Assembly: GCA_024529925.1 (NCBI GenBank)
Contig: JAFEUB010001125.1
Span: 1 to 64,000, forward strand
Length of the DNA stretch: 64,000 bases
Reading direction: 5' to 3'
DNA from: Ophthalmolycus amberensis
Taxonomy: Eukaryota; Chordata; Actinopteri; Perciformes; Zoarcidae
This document shows, in pieces, positions 13,301 to 23,768 of this stretch; the stretch's first letter is position 1; every line of letters begins with the position of its first letter. Under the pieces are notes generated by a model, which was given only the letters and a program-made list of their open reading frames with translations, was not told where the DNA came from and made no database searches. The position numbers were made by a program, and so were the translations under genes.

Positions 13301-14992
13301 GTCAAGGAGAAAACACCTCACACAACATCGCACACTGTGCACGAGCTGTAGACACACTGCATGCAACTTCTCCATCCATTTAGATTTCATTATGTTCGGC
13401 CTGTGGCCACTTCCTTCATCAAGGCAAGGCAAGGCAAGTTTATTTGTATAGCACATTTCAACAACAAGGTAATTCAAAGTGCTTCACATAAAAACCATTA
13501 AAAGCATCAAAACATAAGGCAAAAGAAAAGGAGATTTAAAAACAATTCCTCATCAGTCTAATCCCTTAATTCAAACATTATGACGGTCCACTTATCAGTA
13601 TCAAATGATAGCTCGACTGCATCACCACATTACTGGAAACAACAGGGGCCGGGACAGAGAAAGAGATGAAGGAACAAAAAAAGAAAGAGGTGCGAAAGAG
13701 CAAAAGAGATAAATAATATGAATGCATGTGACAGAAAACAAGAGAGTCAGATAGCGTAATAACATGGGGGAAAGGGCTATCTTTTCTAGGGTGTTGGCAC
13801 ACAAAGAGCCATTCACTGCATTGCAGATTCTTGCAAAAACAGCTTTACTTTGTGATTCATTGGCTGTGAAACGTAAAAATAAATGTGTGTAACAGGATCA
13901 TGGTGGACGAGATGGCATCCCGCTGGGACACCGCCTTTCCAGAATGCGATTCACAAACACGTAATTATCACCCTCCACTGGGAGCTGAAATAAATGTACT
14001 GAAATCAGCAGGGGGCATAAACTCTGATAATAGTTTCGGGACAATGCCTACATAATGTATTGTAAATATAAATTAAACTGATGGGACTCCATTAGTAAGT
14101 TCTTGAGCATGAGGGCACAAAGTAGAACATCAAATGATCTGCACACGCATTGCCTAATGGAGTGCAGTTTGTTTTCTAGCTGTATAGAAACAATACAGAT
14201 GTGAGTTTAAAGCAGATGATTACATTTTCGATCACTGCTGGTGGAATAATTAGAAACAAGATCTCCAAAACAACGTGTGTGAAGCACTTGAGATGAAAGT
14301 GTTTCGGTTAAGGACTTTTTTTACACACCAACTTGAAATATTCATGTTCAGGTGTGTTGAATGTAGTCTGCATTACAATAGATATTTTACCTCGGTGGCT
14401 TTATTGCTGCCCCCCTTTTTTTCTGCAATACAGATGCATATAAGAATAATCTAAAATTACTATATTATTATTATTTTGTATAAAAAACTATTACTCCCTT
14501 GATGAAAAAAACAAAAATACACGTAACTGATCATCTACACAGAGAGAGAGAGAGAGAGAGAGAGCTTTATTTAGCTTATTTTTCATTCACTAAATATGGT
14601 TCTTGCAGCATTTCATATGCCCACCTGTCAACAGCTAACGCAGTCATGGAGTAGATGCTTGCAAACACGGATGTGACCGGGAAGAAGTTGTGGAATTTGC
14701 AGTACGCTTCCCCGAAGTACCACTCCCCGTGGGTAGCGTAGATAAAGTTTATCAAAGTGTTAAACGCGGCCATTGACGCGTCCGAAAACGCCAGGTTTAA
14801 GAGAAAGTAGTTCGTCACCGTCCTCATACGCTTGTGGGCAAGAATGATCCATATCACGATGAGGTTTCCAAACACTGCCACCGCCAGCACGGAACTGTAG
14901 GCTACGGACCAGAGAGCGACGCGCCACGGCGGCTGCACAAACTGGTTGGTGTGGTTTGCCGTTATGTTGGATCCATTATGTGCAGCTGCCAT
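6548..14992 (-). CDS. tacr3: Tachykinin receptor 3-like GPCR (3' end off window)
   Basis: A rhodopsin-class receptor for neurokinin-type peptides, acting at the plasma membrane of neurons. Three exons with correct GT-AG borders and matching phases are seen. Exon 1 (14992-14625) starts MAAAHNGSN with two N-glycosylation sites and covers TM1-TM3, including GNLIVIWIILAHKRMRTVTN and NLAFSDASMAAFNT. Exon 2 (8026-7838) begins with the codon that completes the DRY motif (AG|G TAC) and covers TM4 and extracellular loop 2. Exon 3 (6698-6548) covers TM5, with GITYTIVGLTLWGGEIPGD and the loop up to RAKRK. Exon lengths of 189 and 151 bp fit the vertebrate family. Exons for TM6, TM7 and the C-tail are not in the window, so they lie left of position 1. 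The GITYTIVG..LWGGEIPGD signature favours NK3 over NK1/NK2. Which teleost paralogue it is cannot be told. Confidence 0.92.
6803..6863. repeat. (TA)n microsatellite flanking MITE
   Basis: Long TA run immediately left of the hAT-type element; a second TA-rich run lies at 7345-7384. Confidence 0.9.
6864..7342. mobile_element. hAT-type MITE in tacr3 intron 2
   Basis: Starts TAGGGGTGTAACGGTTCAC and ends with the inverse, CCGTTACACCCCTA, giving terminal inverted repeats of about 14 bp. Further in, subterminal CGGTTCGGTACG-type blocks are also inverted (around 6900-6945 and 7265-7335). No transposase frame. It sits inside TA repeats, so the target duplication cannot be read. The middle part (about 7170-7240) contains AATCTCAATGGGACTACCTG followed by an A-rich run, like the tail of a retroelement. 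Confidence 0.7.
8290..8620. repeat. Possible dispersed repeat in intron 1
   Basis: Composition and short matches (TATATGTAGTGA, then AAGAGG and AGGTGAG) resemble a stretch around 45875-45920. This may be two copies of one old element. No coding content seen. Confidence 0.3.
8720..8984 (+). repeat. Dispersed repeat, copy 2, split by DNA element
   Basis: Matches the block at 3040-3180 around 8790-8850. It continues to 8984 and probably beyond the Harbinger-like insertion, because the words CTCGAGGAGCAAGGA and ATCGAGGAGCAAGGA occur on both sides (10232 and 8950 region). Confidence 0.4.
8985..10109. mobile_element. PIF/Harbinger-like non-autonomous DNA element
   Basis: Terminal inverted repeats of about 38 bp: left end TGGGGCGTTCACACCGGTCG, right end the inverse with two mismatches, both continuing through GCGTTGATTTTTTGACGCG. 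The element is flanked by TTA at 8982-8984 and 10110-10112, the TWA target duplication typical of PIF/Harbinger. Subterminal regions are rich in CGCG, GGACGCG and TTGCAGTGCG words. No transposase is visible, so it is a non-autonomous 1.1 kb copy. Open frames inside it (for example 9081-9278 and 9897-10340) are by-products of the GC-rich repeats. Confidence 0.75.
9516..9697. repeat. 58-bp tandem repeat, 3 copies
   Basis: The unit beginning CATCATTATGTAGTTATTTC and ending ACAAATCGG repeats with an exact 58-bp period (starts near 9541, 9599 and 9657). It lies inside the Harbinger-like element; the first copy has a 4-nt insertion. Confidence 0.9.
10385..10800. repeat. Teleost dispersed repeat (unclassified)
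   Basis: Contains phrases I recognise from many fish genomes: GAAGTCTATGAGAAAATGAC, CTACTTCTCACTTCATCTAT followed by TACCTCAGTAAACATTGTAA, then ATGAGTTCATGGTCTCAATC and CTGTGATTGACAGGTCGCTA. The class is not known to me. No coding potential. Confidence 0.55.
10801..12242. other. tacr3 intron 1, nothing recognised
   Basis: Between receptor exons 1 and 2. No exon, RNA gene or recognisable repeat was identified. Confidence 0.4.
12243..12310. repeat. Near-perfect hairpin, 31-bp arms
   Basis: Left arm 12243-12273 and right arm 12280-12310 are reverse complements with one exception that would be a G-U wobble in RNA; the loop is TCTAAG. The shape is that of a pre-miRNA or a short inverted duplication. 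The flanks do not extend the pairing. No known miRNA seed recognised. Confidence 0.85.
13421..13540 (-). mobile_element. LINE 3' tail (L2-like), inverted copy
   Basis: Reverse complement of the tail at 1720-1846: GGCAAGGCAAG repeats, then GTTTATTTGTATAGCACATT and AATTCAAAGTGCTTCACATA. Only the terminal hundred bases or so are present, as expected for a 5'-truncated insertion. Confidence 0.75.
14540..14566. repeat. (GA)n microsatellite
   Basis: Uninterrupted GA run just downstream (in gene sense) of receptor exon 1. Confidence 0.9.
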
Positions 14993-15099
14993 CCTTGTCT
15001 CCTTTTCCCCGCCGATTATAGCGAATGCGTCGGTCGTTTCACGAGTCTGATCTACTCACCGAGGTGCAAAAGCTAGAATGGTGAGAGAGGATTGCGTAT

Positions 15100-17165
15100 A
15101 TGAACCATAGCGCGCAACTTAAGCACCTCACCATCCCTTAAAAACACGTGATCTCCAGATCACCACAGTGAATGTCTCCAACAGTTCCGCATGTCAGCAT
15201 ACAGTAACATGTCTACAAATAAAAACGCGGTGAAACACTAGTATCCTTCAGCGCCTGTTGAATGTGAGTGTGAGGGCGCACAGCCTCTCTCCTCCAGCAA
15301 CAGGCAGGGTGCCGTGCGCACTTAGTGACGCACAAGTGGCACACATGGTGAAATAGATTGATTGAGTGTTGTGGCTCCTGCATTAAACTTCATGAATAAC
15401 AGATGAACCACGCCGTATCTCCTCGCAGTGGCACACATGCAGTAATCAGTCAGCGCACATTGTGTACCTTTATCTGACCCTTCAGATGATCTTTTGTCAG
15501 CAGCATTTCAAAGAAAGAACAGGATATTGAAATATTGCAGGGCAGCATGTTTACAATAGGACACTCTTTTCAGGCCACACAGTTCAGCATCACCTCCTGA
15601 TGAGTTTCCCACCACTGTTACATGTTGTGAGTCTTTGTGCTTAAATCCTCCTCACAGTGCACCGACAAGAGAAGTAATTCAGTCTCCTGACTGTGACTCT
15701 CCCTCTTCTTGTCACATCAATATTCACAACTAACAGGCTGAAGTTCCCCCCAGACATCCAACTGTTCACATTAGATAAACCTCCTTCATCTCCTTACATA
15801 GCCTTTAGCACTATGGTAACCTCTACACGGGTACATTCACATGTCATACATGGCTGATCAAATCCAATCAATCCAGTAAAGCTTTTTAACAGACAACTAT
15901 GTTTTTCACTATAGAGTAGCTGGTGTCCAGACTCATTTAGTCCTTTGAAACAACAGCTACAGTATATATAATCTGATCTATAGGAGGTCTATAAGGTTTC
16001 AGTTCACGATCAAGTGGATTTTCCTCTAATCTTAATTTGTGTTTATTTGTAGCCTCGTAGTGTTGTACACTCCAACAAATTACAGTTAGCAGGATATGTG
16101 ATGCTACATTTCAATTGAAGTGGTCAGTCACAAGACATTTTCAGTTCATTGTGCCAGACCGCAGAAGAATGCAGGGATTTCAGTCTATTGTAGGTCTCTC
16201 TTGTGGTGTCATGTGGATGCAATATACTGGAAGAAGTTACACAAACATTATAATCCAACATGCACTGTTTGCATGATGTTTTCAAATGTATCTGACACTA
16301 AATACACAAAATAGTTTGAGTATTCAGGAAGGTTGTGTGGTGGAGGAAAAAAAACCTGTATCCGAATTAAGAAATCACTGAATCAGTACACGATGATGTT
16401 AAAATGAATGATGTTGTTGTGATTTAAAACAAGAGATTAAAATGTTGGGCCCAGCCTACGTGAATCAAATGAGTGTTTTGCTCTGCTCTGCAACCCTGCA
16501 TGTTAGTGCTGATTGAAATTCATACGAGACACTGACAATTTTGATGTTTTGTCCCTGCATGCCAAAAGTATCATGATGGAGACACTTTAATAATACAACA
16601 GTGTTAGCAGTGTGAAAATTGAGTATACATATTCATTGATTTAGTTCATATGAACTAATGGATATTCAAATGAATACAAATACTGTATATATTAAGCGTT
16701 TTGAATCAGTTTTTGACATCAGATTGAAGTCTTCTGAGGCATTTTTCTTGTGTGAAGAAAACAATTATTTATAACTTTTGAAATAGAGTACTCCCGTACC
16801 GCGGGCAGTATAGCAACATATTCATCCTGCATACACATCCCTACTGGGAAGAAGCTCGGCTTTTTTCCCTGCAAAAAACATTGTTACCTAAACGAAACCC
16901 AATTCCAACACCAAGCAACGGAATAAGTACACATAAAAACACGCCAATGGTGCATGAACTCATAGTGGTGCTAGCGATTTGGCTACATAATGCCAACCAA
17001 AGCTAAGACTCCACAGATTCAAATCACTCTACAACCAAAAGTCACTAAACCAGCAGCCGAAGAAGGGAAACAATCTGCACTTCACTTTGCTTTATACAGC
17101 CGTTACCGTAAATGCTAATGCTAATGGATACTCCAACGCCTCTGGATTTTTTTCATTTGGAAATA
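15100..17165. other. Upstream of tacr3, no gene seen
   Basis: AT-rich intergenic DNA. Nothing coding or recognisably repetitive found. Confidence 0.4.
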
Positions 17166-17179
17166 ATCATGAAAACGTT

Positions 17180-17292
17180 AGAGGTGTGAATCTTCACTAG
17201 CCTCACGAATTATGTTTCGTCACTGCATCGATGCAGAATCGTCCACGTCAGCATTGCGATGCATCTTAGAATCGAGAAATTTCCACACCTAT
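17180..17292. mobile_element. Short hAT-like MITE remnant
   Basis: Begins AGAGGTGTGAATCTTCACT and ends GAATCGAGAAATTTCCACACCTATA-like (AGGTGTG at both ends, inverted), with GCATCGATGCAGAATCG between. This resembles the ends of common fish hAT MITEs; the interior is lost. Confidence 0.4.
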
Positions 17293-17807
17293 AGTAAAAG
17301 TACCTCAAATTTGTACTGAAGACAGTACTTGAGGGGAGCCCTGGTTAAATGGTGAATGCATCATCCTGGTATTTGTGTTTGAAAACAACCCGCAATTACT
17401 TTATCCAAAAAACAAGTGTTTTTCATAAGTCAAAGTCTCATATAGCTTATTTCTCTGTGACATAATTCTTAATTGCTGGTTGATGTTTCTTAAAAAGTAA
17501 AATATATACTCATGGCACAATTTTTAAAGCTTTGAGTTGGAAAGTATCGATGGGACTGCACACTGATAATAACACCAGTCTCGTTGACACAGACTGTATA
17601 CAGAAGCCACAACTGAAATAATTCAATACTTGTAATCAGATATTTAGATTTTTTTTTTCATTGCGTAATTCATTTGATGAGTTTCTCTGAGAGGTTCAGT
17701 CTTTGCTGACACGGTGGATGAAGTTTGGATGAACTGAGTTGAGACGCATGAACTGCAAAGTAAACAGTTTTACTGCTACAAGTCTTTAACCGCTGCTAGT
17801 GTACAAT

Positions 17808-18014
17808 ATGACCCTTTTACTTTACTTTTTTCTTCTTTCTTTTTGTTCTGCTGCTGATGGTCAATACAGCCAAGACCCTCAGGCTTTGAGTCCAGCAGAG
17901 AAATATCTCCACTGGGAAATCAGCAATTTCCCCAGAATTAAAGACATGCTCTATAACTTTACCGTGCCCGGTCTGTTAAGACGATTTCATAGGCTATTAC
18001 AATTGAGTTCATGA
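17808..18014 (+). CDS. Small ORF with predicted signal peptide (uncertain)
   Basis: Not recognised. A 68-residue frame starts MTLLLYFFLLSFCSAADGQ, a strong signal-peptide shape (hydrophobic core, small residues before the likely cleavage site). It continues as a charged segment with ALSPAEKYLHWE and one N-glycosylation site (NFT), then stops. It could be the first coding exon of a secreted protein, a pseudogene fragment, or chance. No downstream exon was found on the plus strand, and no neighbour suggests a role. Confidence 0.25.
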   Translation: MTLLLYFFLLSFCSAADGQYSQDPQALSPAEKYLHWEISNFPRIKDMLYNFTVPGLLRRFHRLLQLSS

Positions 18015-18019
18015 CAACA

Positions 18020-21000
18020 CGGAACCACATGGAACCAAAATCTTTCCCAAATCTTAACCACAAAACGGACTCAGGATGCAAACCTTGGTCTCTGGAGTCA
18101 AAGTCTTACCTCAGGTTCTTTATGCAGGTCTCTGCCCAGCATCCTTTTTTTGCACATTAACATTGTTCCACTGTAACATCACCTACGGTACTCTAGCCTA
18201 ATTCTTCTCACCCATCATGGCTTTAGAAAGACATTTTTAGCATTTAACTTGATGTCAGGCACTCATCCTTTATGTCTGTCCCAGTGCAGCACTGCTCTGC
18301 GTACATGTCGTTGGCTGCTGTCGGCCATACTGATATCTTCTTATAGTTCTGGGTCCTCTCTTACCACTACAAATGCTGCTAAATTTGATTGCTGATAGCC
18401 AAAAAGCTGGCCTGAGAGCACGGAAGTAACATTCTTGTGAATGAAACAGGATACCTATATATAGCAAATTAGCGTTAATGAAAAACAGATGGCATTCATC
18501 AAGCTGAGCTATTTACATCAAGTTTGATCAGTTAGGAGAGTTTGGTGAATCTAAGTTAAAGCATGTAGGAGCAAACCTTGCAGTAAAATGTAGCATTAGA
18601 ATTACCACGGCCCATTGTTCCTTAATTGCTGAATTGCTACCATCTGCAGTACAGTATAACAAATCACCTGCTGCATATATCGCTTAATTAATTTATAAAT
18701 GCACATACACTGTTCTACTCCCACAATCCACCACACTGACAATTATAAATTCGGAGAAAATGACAGGAGCAGGCAAGGTGATGCACGCAGCGCCTCCAAG
18801 AATGGCAACAAATGACCGTTATCTGTCTTATTCATTCAACTGTGCGAGATGACACAAATTGGTTGCTTCACTATGTTTGGCTTCATCAATGATGTGATTA
18901 ATGCACTTGAGCTTGTGAATGAGACTCTGTGCCGGTGCCACCTCGGCACGAGTCACATGCGTAGCTGCTTTCACACTCGAGACGAGAGAGTCAGTGGTAT
19001 TTATTTGTGTTCCTTCAGACATCAGGACTTTGAGTGGAATCAGTTTAGTTCAGTGTAGCGGTGACGTGCATTTACACAGAAAGCACTGACAAGTGAGGAC
19101 GATTTGTGAGCTTTTGATGTGAGAATGATTTTTTCTCTATTTTTGTCTCATCACGCTTGATACCATGTTGCTTATCTTTTCAAAGAATAATTTGAAAATA
19201 TAAGTTACAGTTGTCAGGGTATAAAACCAATGATCTGTTGATCTCTAGGATTTAAGACTCCATAGTTTATGAATAGCATAGCATCAATGCTGAAAAATAA
19301 ATGTTTCAATTGAATATATAGTTGAAAAAAGTGACTTTAAAACAGTAATTCAAATAGAATCGTGGATTTGGAAAATTGTTACAACCCTTACAGAGACACT
19401 AACATCTACCTAGGTTCGGGGAGTGGTATGAATTGAAGAGATGGTATTGAGTTAAACAGCTGACAGTTTTATTGTCTTACAGCAATAACAAAAACATTTA
19501 CACTGAATCTTGTATTTCGAATACAAATTAAAATCAGAGCTCTTTAAAGTATCAAATAAAATAGGACAAACAAAGATTAAGTCCCCTTCGTGTGGACAAA
19601 TGTCCTTAAAATGAACTGGATGTATTACCATGATGACTATATCTACCTGAGTGGAGCTGAAAGTGTGCGTGTGTTGTTATCTGGTGTCTCAATGCACAAA
19701 TTAAGCAAGTCAGGCGTCCTCTGTGGGCAGATCCTTTGCTACGCCACATGGCTTCCTCGAGCGTCCACAGTCTAAATTGGCTCGCCATCACGTAAACCTC
19801 CAGCTTTTATCTAGTAGTTAAAAAAACAACATACACAAATAGAAGATAAATATGTTATCCTCTCATCTTTTGTTCATTTAGAATATTTTCTAACGCACAA
19901 CCAATAACTAATGATATACTTAATTTGCAATGAGATAAATTCCCGACCATACATCACAACAATTGGTGTTTTGACATTAATAAACAAACTATTTATCTTT
20001 TCCTTTCTTCACCTGTAACATATTACCTTTTAACTCTTTTTGTATCAATTTAATAAATTCCACCTTAAATAAGAATATTAATTGAATTGTCGTCATTACT
20101 TAACATGTATATTTCAATAACCACAATCAGTTCAATCATAATGTAGTCGTATAACATACCATTCAAGTTTGTTATTCACACAGAACTGAATTGCTTGAAT
20201 GTCACCAGAATATGTTCAATGCACTTTTAATGCTTCATTGTGCCTTTAATGATACAGAATGCATCAAAGTATATTTGAAACATCAGGACAACGTTTTCAT
20301 AACTCTGGATGATATTTTTTATTCAAACTATCTGAACTTGACAGTAAGTGTTTTATTCTCTCCTAATGATGGCTGAATACAGACTAGCGACTCCTCTCAA
20401 CGGCTAACAATCACTAACTTAGCAAAGAAACGTGTGCTTCAATCGAACACCAATCACTCGACAGAAACTGTTAAAATAACATGTTATTAGTGTTGACATA
20501 TGAAAGACATATTTTTAGGACTATTATGTGGCATTTCATACAATGAGTGTTAGTGAATTTTAAGTCCATTTCGGTCATGTTTGAGACTTCCAGCTGAAAT
20601 GACAATGACCGCATTTAAGGCTCTCTACCACTTCAGATGCGCAGACGATGTCACCTAAAGTCAATACGCTCCTCTTGGGAACAAGATGCTACATCTCTAT
20701 ATTACATATGGTGTTGACGTGGCCCTAATTTTCCACATGAGTTCCACTTTAATGTATTGATTTTTATTTTAATGCTTTAATGTTTTTAAATCAGGTCTTT
20801 AATTACTGCAATTCGTACTGCCACTGTTGTAGCACTGCACAATTATGCTACAGAAATAAATGGTATAGCTTTCTATCTATTGGTTATTATAACCTTTGTT
20901 CTTCAGTCCCAGAGCTACTGTATGACACGTGATTACCTGTAAATCATTGCTACTTACTGCCCTCGTGTGGACAAAAGTGTCCACACTTGTCCACAGAGTT

Positions 21001-21200
21001 TTTTTTATATCTGAACCTTTATTTAAATTTTGAGGAATCATTGAGGGCATACCCTTCATTTTCAATGATGTCCAAAGTAAAGTACAGAATAAATGCAGAA
21101 TAAATACACAAACAATAACAAATAAATAAATAAATTAGCAAGAAAACAAACAACCAGACAACGAGACAATTATGGTTTAAAATGTATCTATAGGTATTGT
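18020..21200. other. Gene-poor intergenic stretch
   Basis: No exons recognised. The word CTCGTGTGGACAAA or a close variant occurs near 19590 and 20960, hinting at dispersed repeats. Otherwise nothing supportable. Confidence 0.35.
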
Positions 21201-21229
21201 GTTAAGTTTTAATGTGTGTTGTAAAATGT

Positions 21230-23450
21230 TTAAAATGTGCAGCATAGAAACTAAAACCAGTTTCCCCAAATTTAGTGTCGCCACTCACTAGAACAATGAC
21301 TATCGGACCAATTGAATAAGGAAGTGATACATGATGGCAAGTTACCATTAAAGGCTTTATATATAAATAGATACAAGTCTCTGTCACGTCTTACTGTTAG
21401 AAATTCCCACTCAACCTTTTCATTCAAGATGCAATGATGAGTAGAATAACCGTCCCTGATATTAAATCTTAGAGTGGAGTGATAAACTGAATCTAATAGA
21501 GGCGTGTCAATAGATAACGACGTCACCATAATCCAAGACGGACAAGAAGATGGCCTCAATTATCCACTTCCTAGTGAGCATAGGAAAATGTGCTTTGATT
21601 CTGTTCAAGTATCCATTTTTTGTCGGAGCCTGCTGACAATGTTGAGATGACTTTTGTTTTTTTTGTTGCAGTCGGATACCAAGATATTTATACTCCAAAA
21701 CCCTCTCAATACTATGTCCATACAGAGTGGTTATATGCAAACTACTGTCCACAATCTCTGGCTCTGTAGCATATTTAGTCTTGTTTGTATTTAGGAAATC
21801 ATTTCAAATTAAAAAGTGCATCTAGCAATGTGCCAAAGGCTTGTATGCATTATAAGCACAGCAATACAGAACACATCCACATCAAGATGGGTATTTACAA
21901 TTTATTATAACAGATATAATGCTGTTAATATAAATTGTAAATAATACAGGACCCAATATCGAACCTTGTGGAACGTCCTTTGACAGTGGTAAATGTACAG
22001 AACGATCATTTACCAAAATCACATGGTGCTGTCTATGAGACAAGTAGTCCTGGTACTGTCTCTGCAGGAGCATAGCATGACCAACAATGTCAAATGCTTT
22101 TGTTAGATCAGCGAAAATGGCAGCGCAATACTTCCCTTTGTCATCAGCAGATACAATATCATTCATAACCAAAGTAATGGCCATGACAGTACAATGACAG
22201 AGTGATGTGGACTTAGCACAGAGTTTCTTGAGAGGAATGATTCGAGCTGATTATAATGACTCCAAGACTTTAACGAGATAGAAATAATGCGAAATAAATA
22301 GTTTGGAAATTGGCCGATAGTTATTAAGATATTATTTTATACAGGGGGACTACTGGTGTTTCCAGACCTGACGAATAACACCAGTAGAAATGGAGAGATT
22401 GTAATTTGTTCTGCCTTAAATGGGACACAGAGCTTTAAAAAATAAGGGTCTGGTTATTGCTTTCTTATAATCGATAGCTTGAAAGGCATCCCAAACAGCA
22501 GAGGAAGTGAAGGCCTGTAGGGTGAACTGGGAGGTACGGTTTTAGGAGGTAACCTGAGCCAAATGCTTACTATTAAGGACAGATCAAACTGATGTGATAA
22601 ATGTTTTTTGCTTTTTCTCAAGGAGAATGCACATTTTTTACATCTCGCTGGAGCCCACGCTTTGTCCCTGGCCTTGAACATCATTGATAATTCTATGGGG
22701 GAGCAGCGGCTTGATCTGTCTTTTAACCCTGAAACTTTGAGATGTGCAACGAGGTCATTGAGAAAAACCTGTTTGTTAAAAGTTTGTAGGTTTCTCTTGA
22801 TAACAATCCTAGACCTTGATCTTTCCAGTCTAGCTCTTCTAAAGCAGGCTGAAGGACAGTGTATTCAAACGCCACGCACAGAAATAATCCAGAAGCAGTA
22901 GTTTAGTCCCTCCTATTGGACAGAGTGAAATCTATTCATGTTGATTTTGAAGGATCCTTTAAAATCTGGTCTGGTCGGCTCATTAATCAGCTGTTACACA
23001 TTGAGGCTGTAACACATCTCTTTTAGACTATTTGAATCATTTGCCAATACATTTAGGTTAAAGTCACCTAGAACCAACATCTCTTGAGAAACTGTACTAA
23101 ACAAGTAGTTTGCTTATCTATTAATTGCACCAGAGACATCTGAGAGTCGTCTGTATACACCGACCGCATTAATTGCTAGATAAGTTTTAGAGCAATAATT
23201 TAATAAGACTGAGGTACAGTGGCAGCATTTAAACCAGAAACAGATACAGATGACTTCACATACAGCCACAACACATCCTCCTCCAACTGTGTTTATTCTG
23301 TAGTTATTTACACAAGAAACCAGAGAATAACTCAGAACCGGGAAATCAGGGTCAGTCTGTGATACAAAGAATTCTCAGGTGATCTAATTTTAATTGATTA
23401 CAGATACTTGCATTAACGCAAGCGATCAGTACAGGAACGTCAAACACAGG
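21230..23450 (-). mobile_element. Degenerate LINE (endonuclease + reverse transcriptase)
   Basis: Reading leftwards, remnants of a non-LTR retrotransposon appear in order. First come endonuclease traces: a GGG.V..VYVKSS-like segment near 23290-23220, a VYRR.S segment near 23160, and GDFN at 23068-23057. Then reverse transcriptase: FADLTKAFDIV near 22110 and DVPQGSILGPVLFTIYIN near 21975-21920. Then post-RT pieces (EYKYLGIRL near 21690; YKAFNGNLPSC near 21350). The frame changes several times and stops interrupt it, so it is inactive. The order and motifs identify a LINE of the L2/CR1/Rex1 type; the exact clade is uncertain. Confidence 0.8.
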
Positions 23451-23768
23451 AGCAGAAAGTGAAGGACAGAGTGAGGTCTGGACCTAGTAATGGAAATCAC
23501 AATGAATAACTGAAACCAATATTTATTTGAATTGAATATCATTATTGTTTCTGGCAAAATGTGTACATTGAATTACTGTTGTTCATTTTATTATAGCAAT
23601 ACCTTTTTAAGACAAGTTCCAGTCGGTAAATCAGCCAGTCTCTAGTGTTTCTTATTTATTTTGTCTTTTACAGTGTTTCTGTGAGTCATTTAAGAAGAAA
23701 GTCCAGTAAGATATCTCTGTGGAAATAATTCTAGAAAAAGTGCTTCATGTTTTACAAAAACTATGGGT

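Noticed and set aside
12904..13383. 159-residue plus-strand open frame in tacr3 intron 1
   Set aside because: No recognisable domain, biased composition, no splice context; likely chance.
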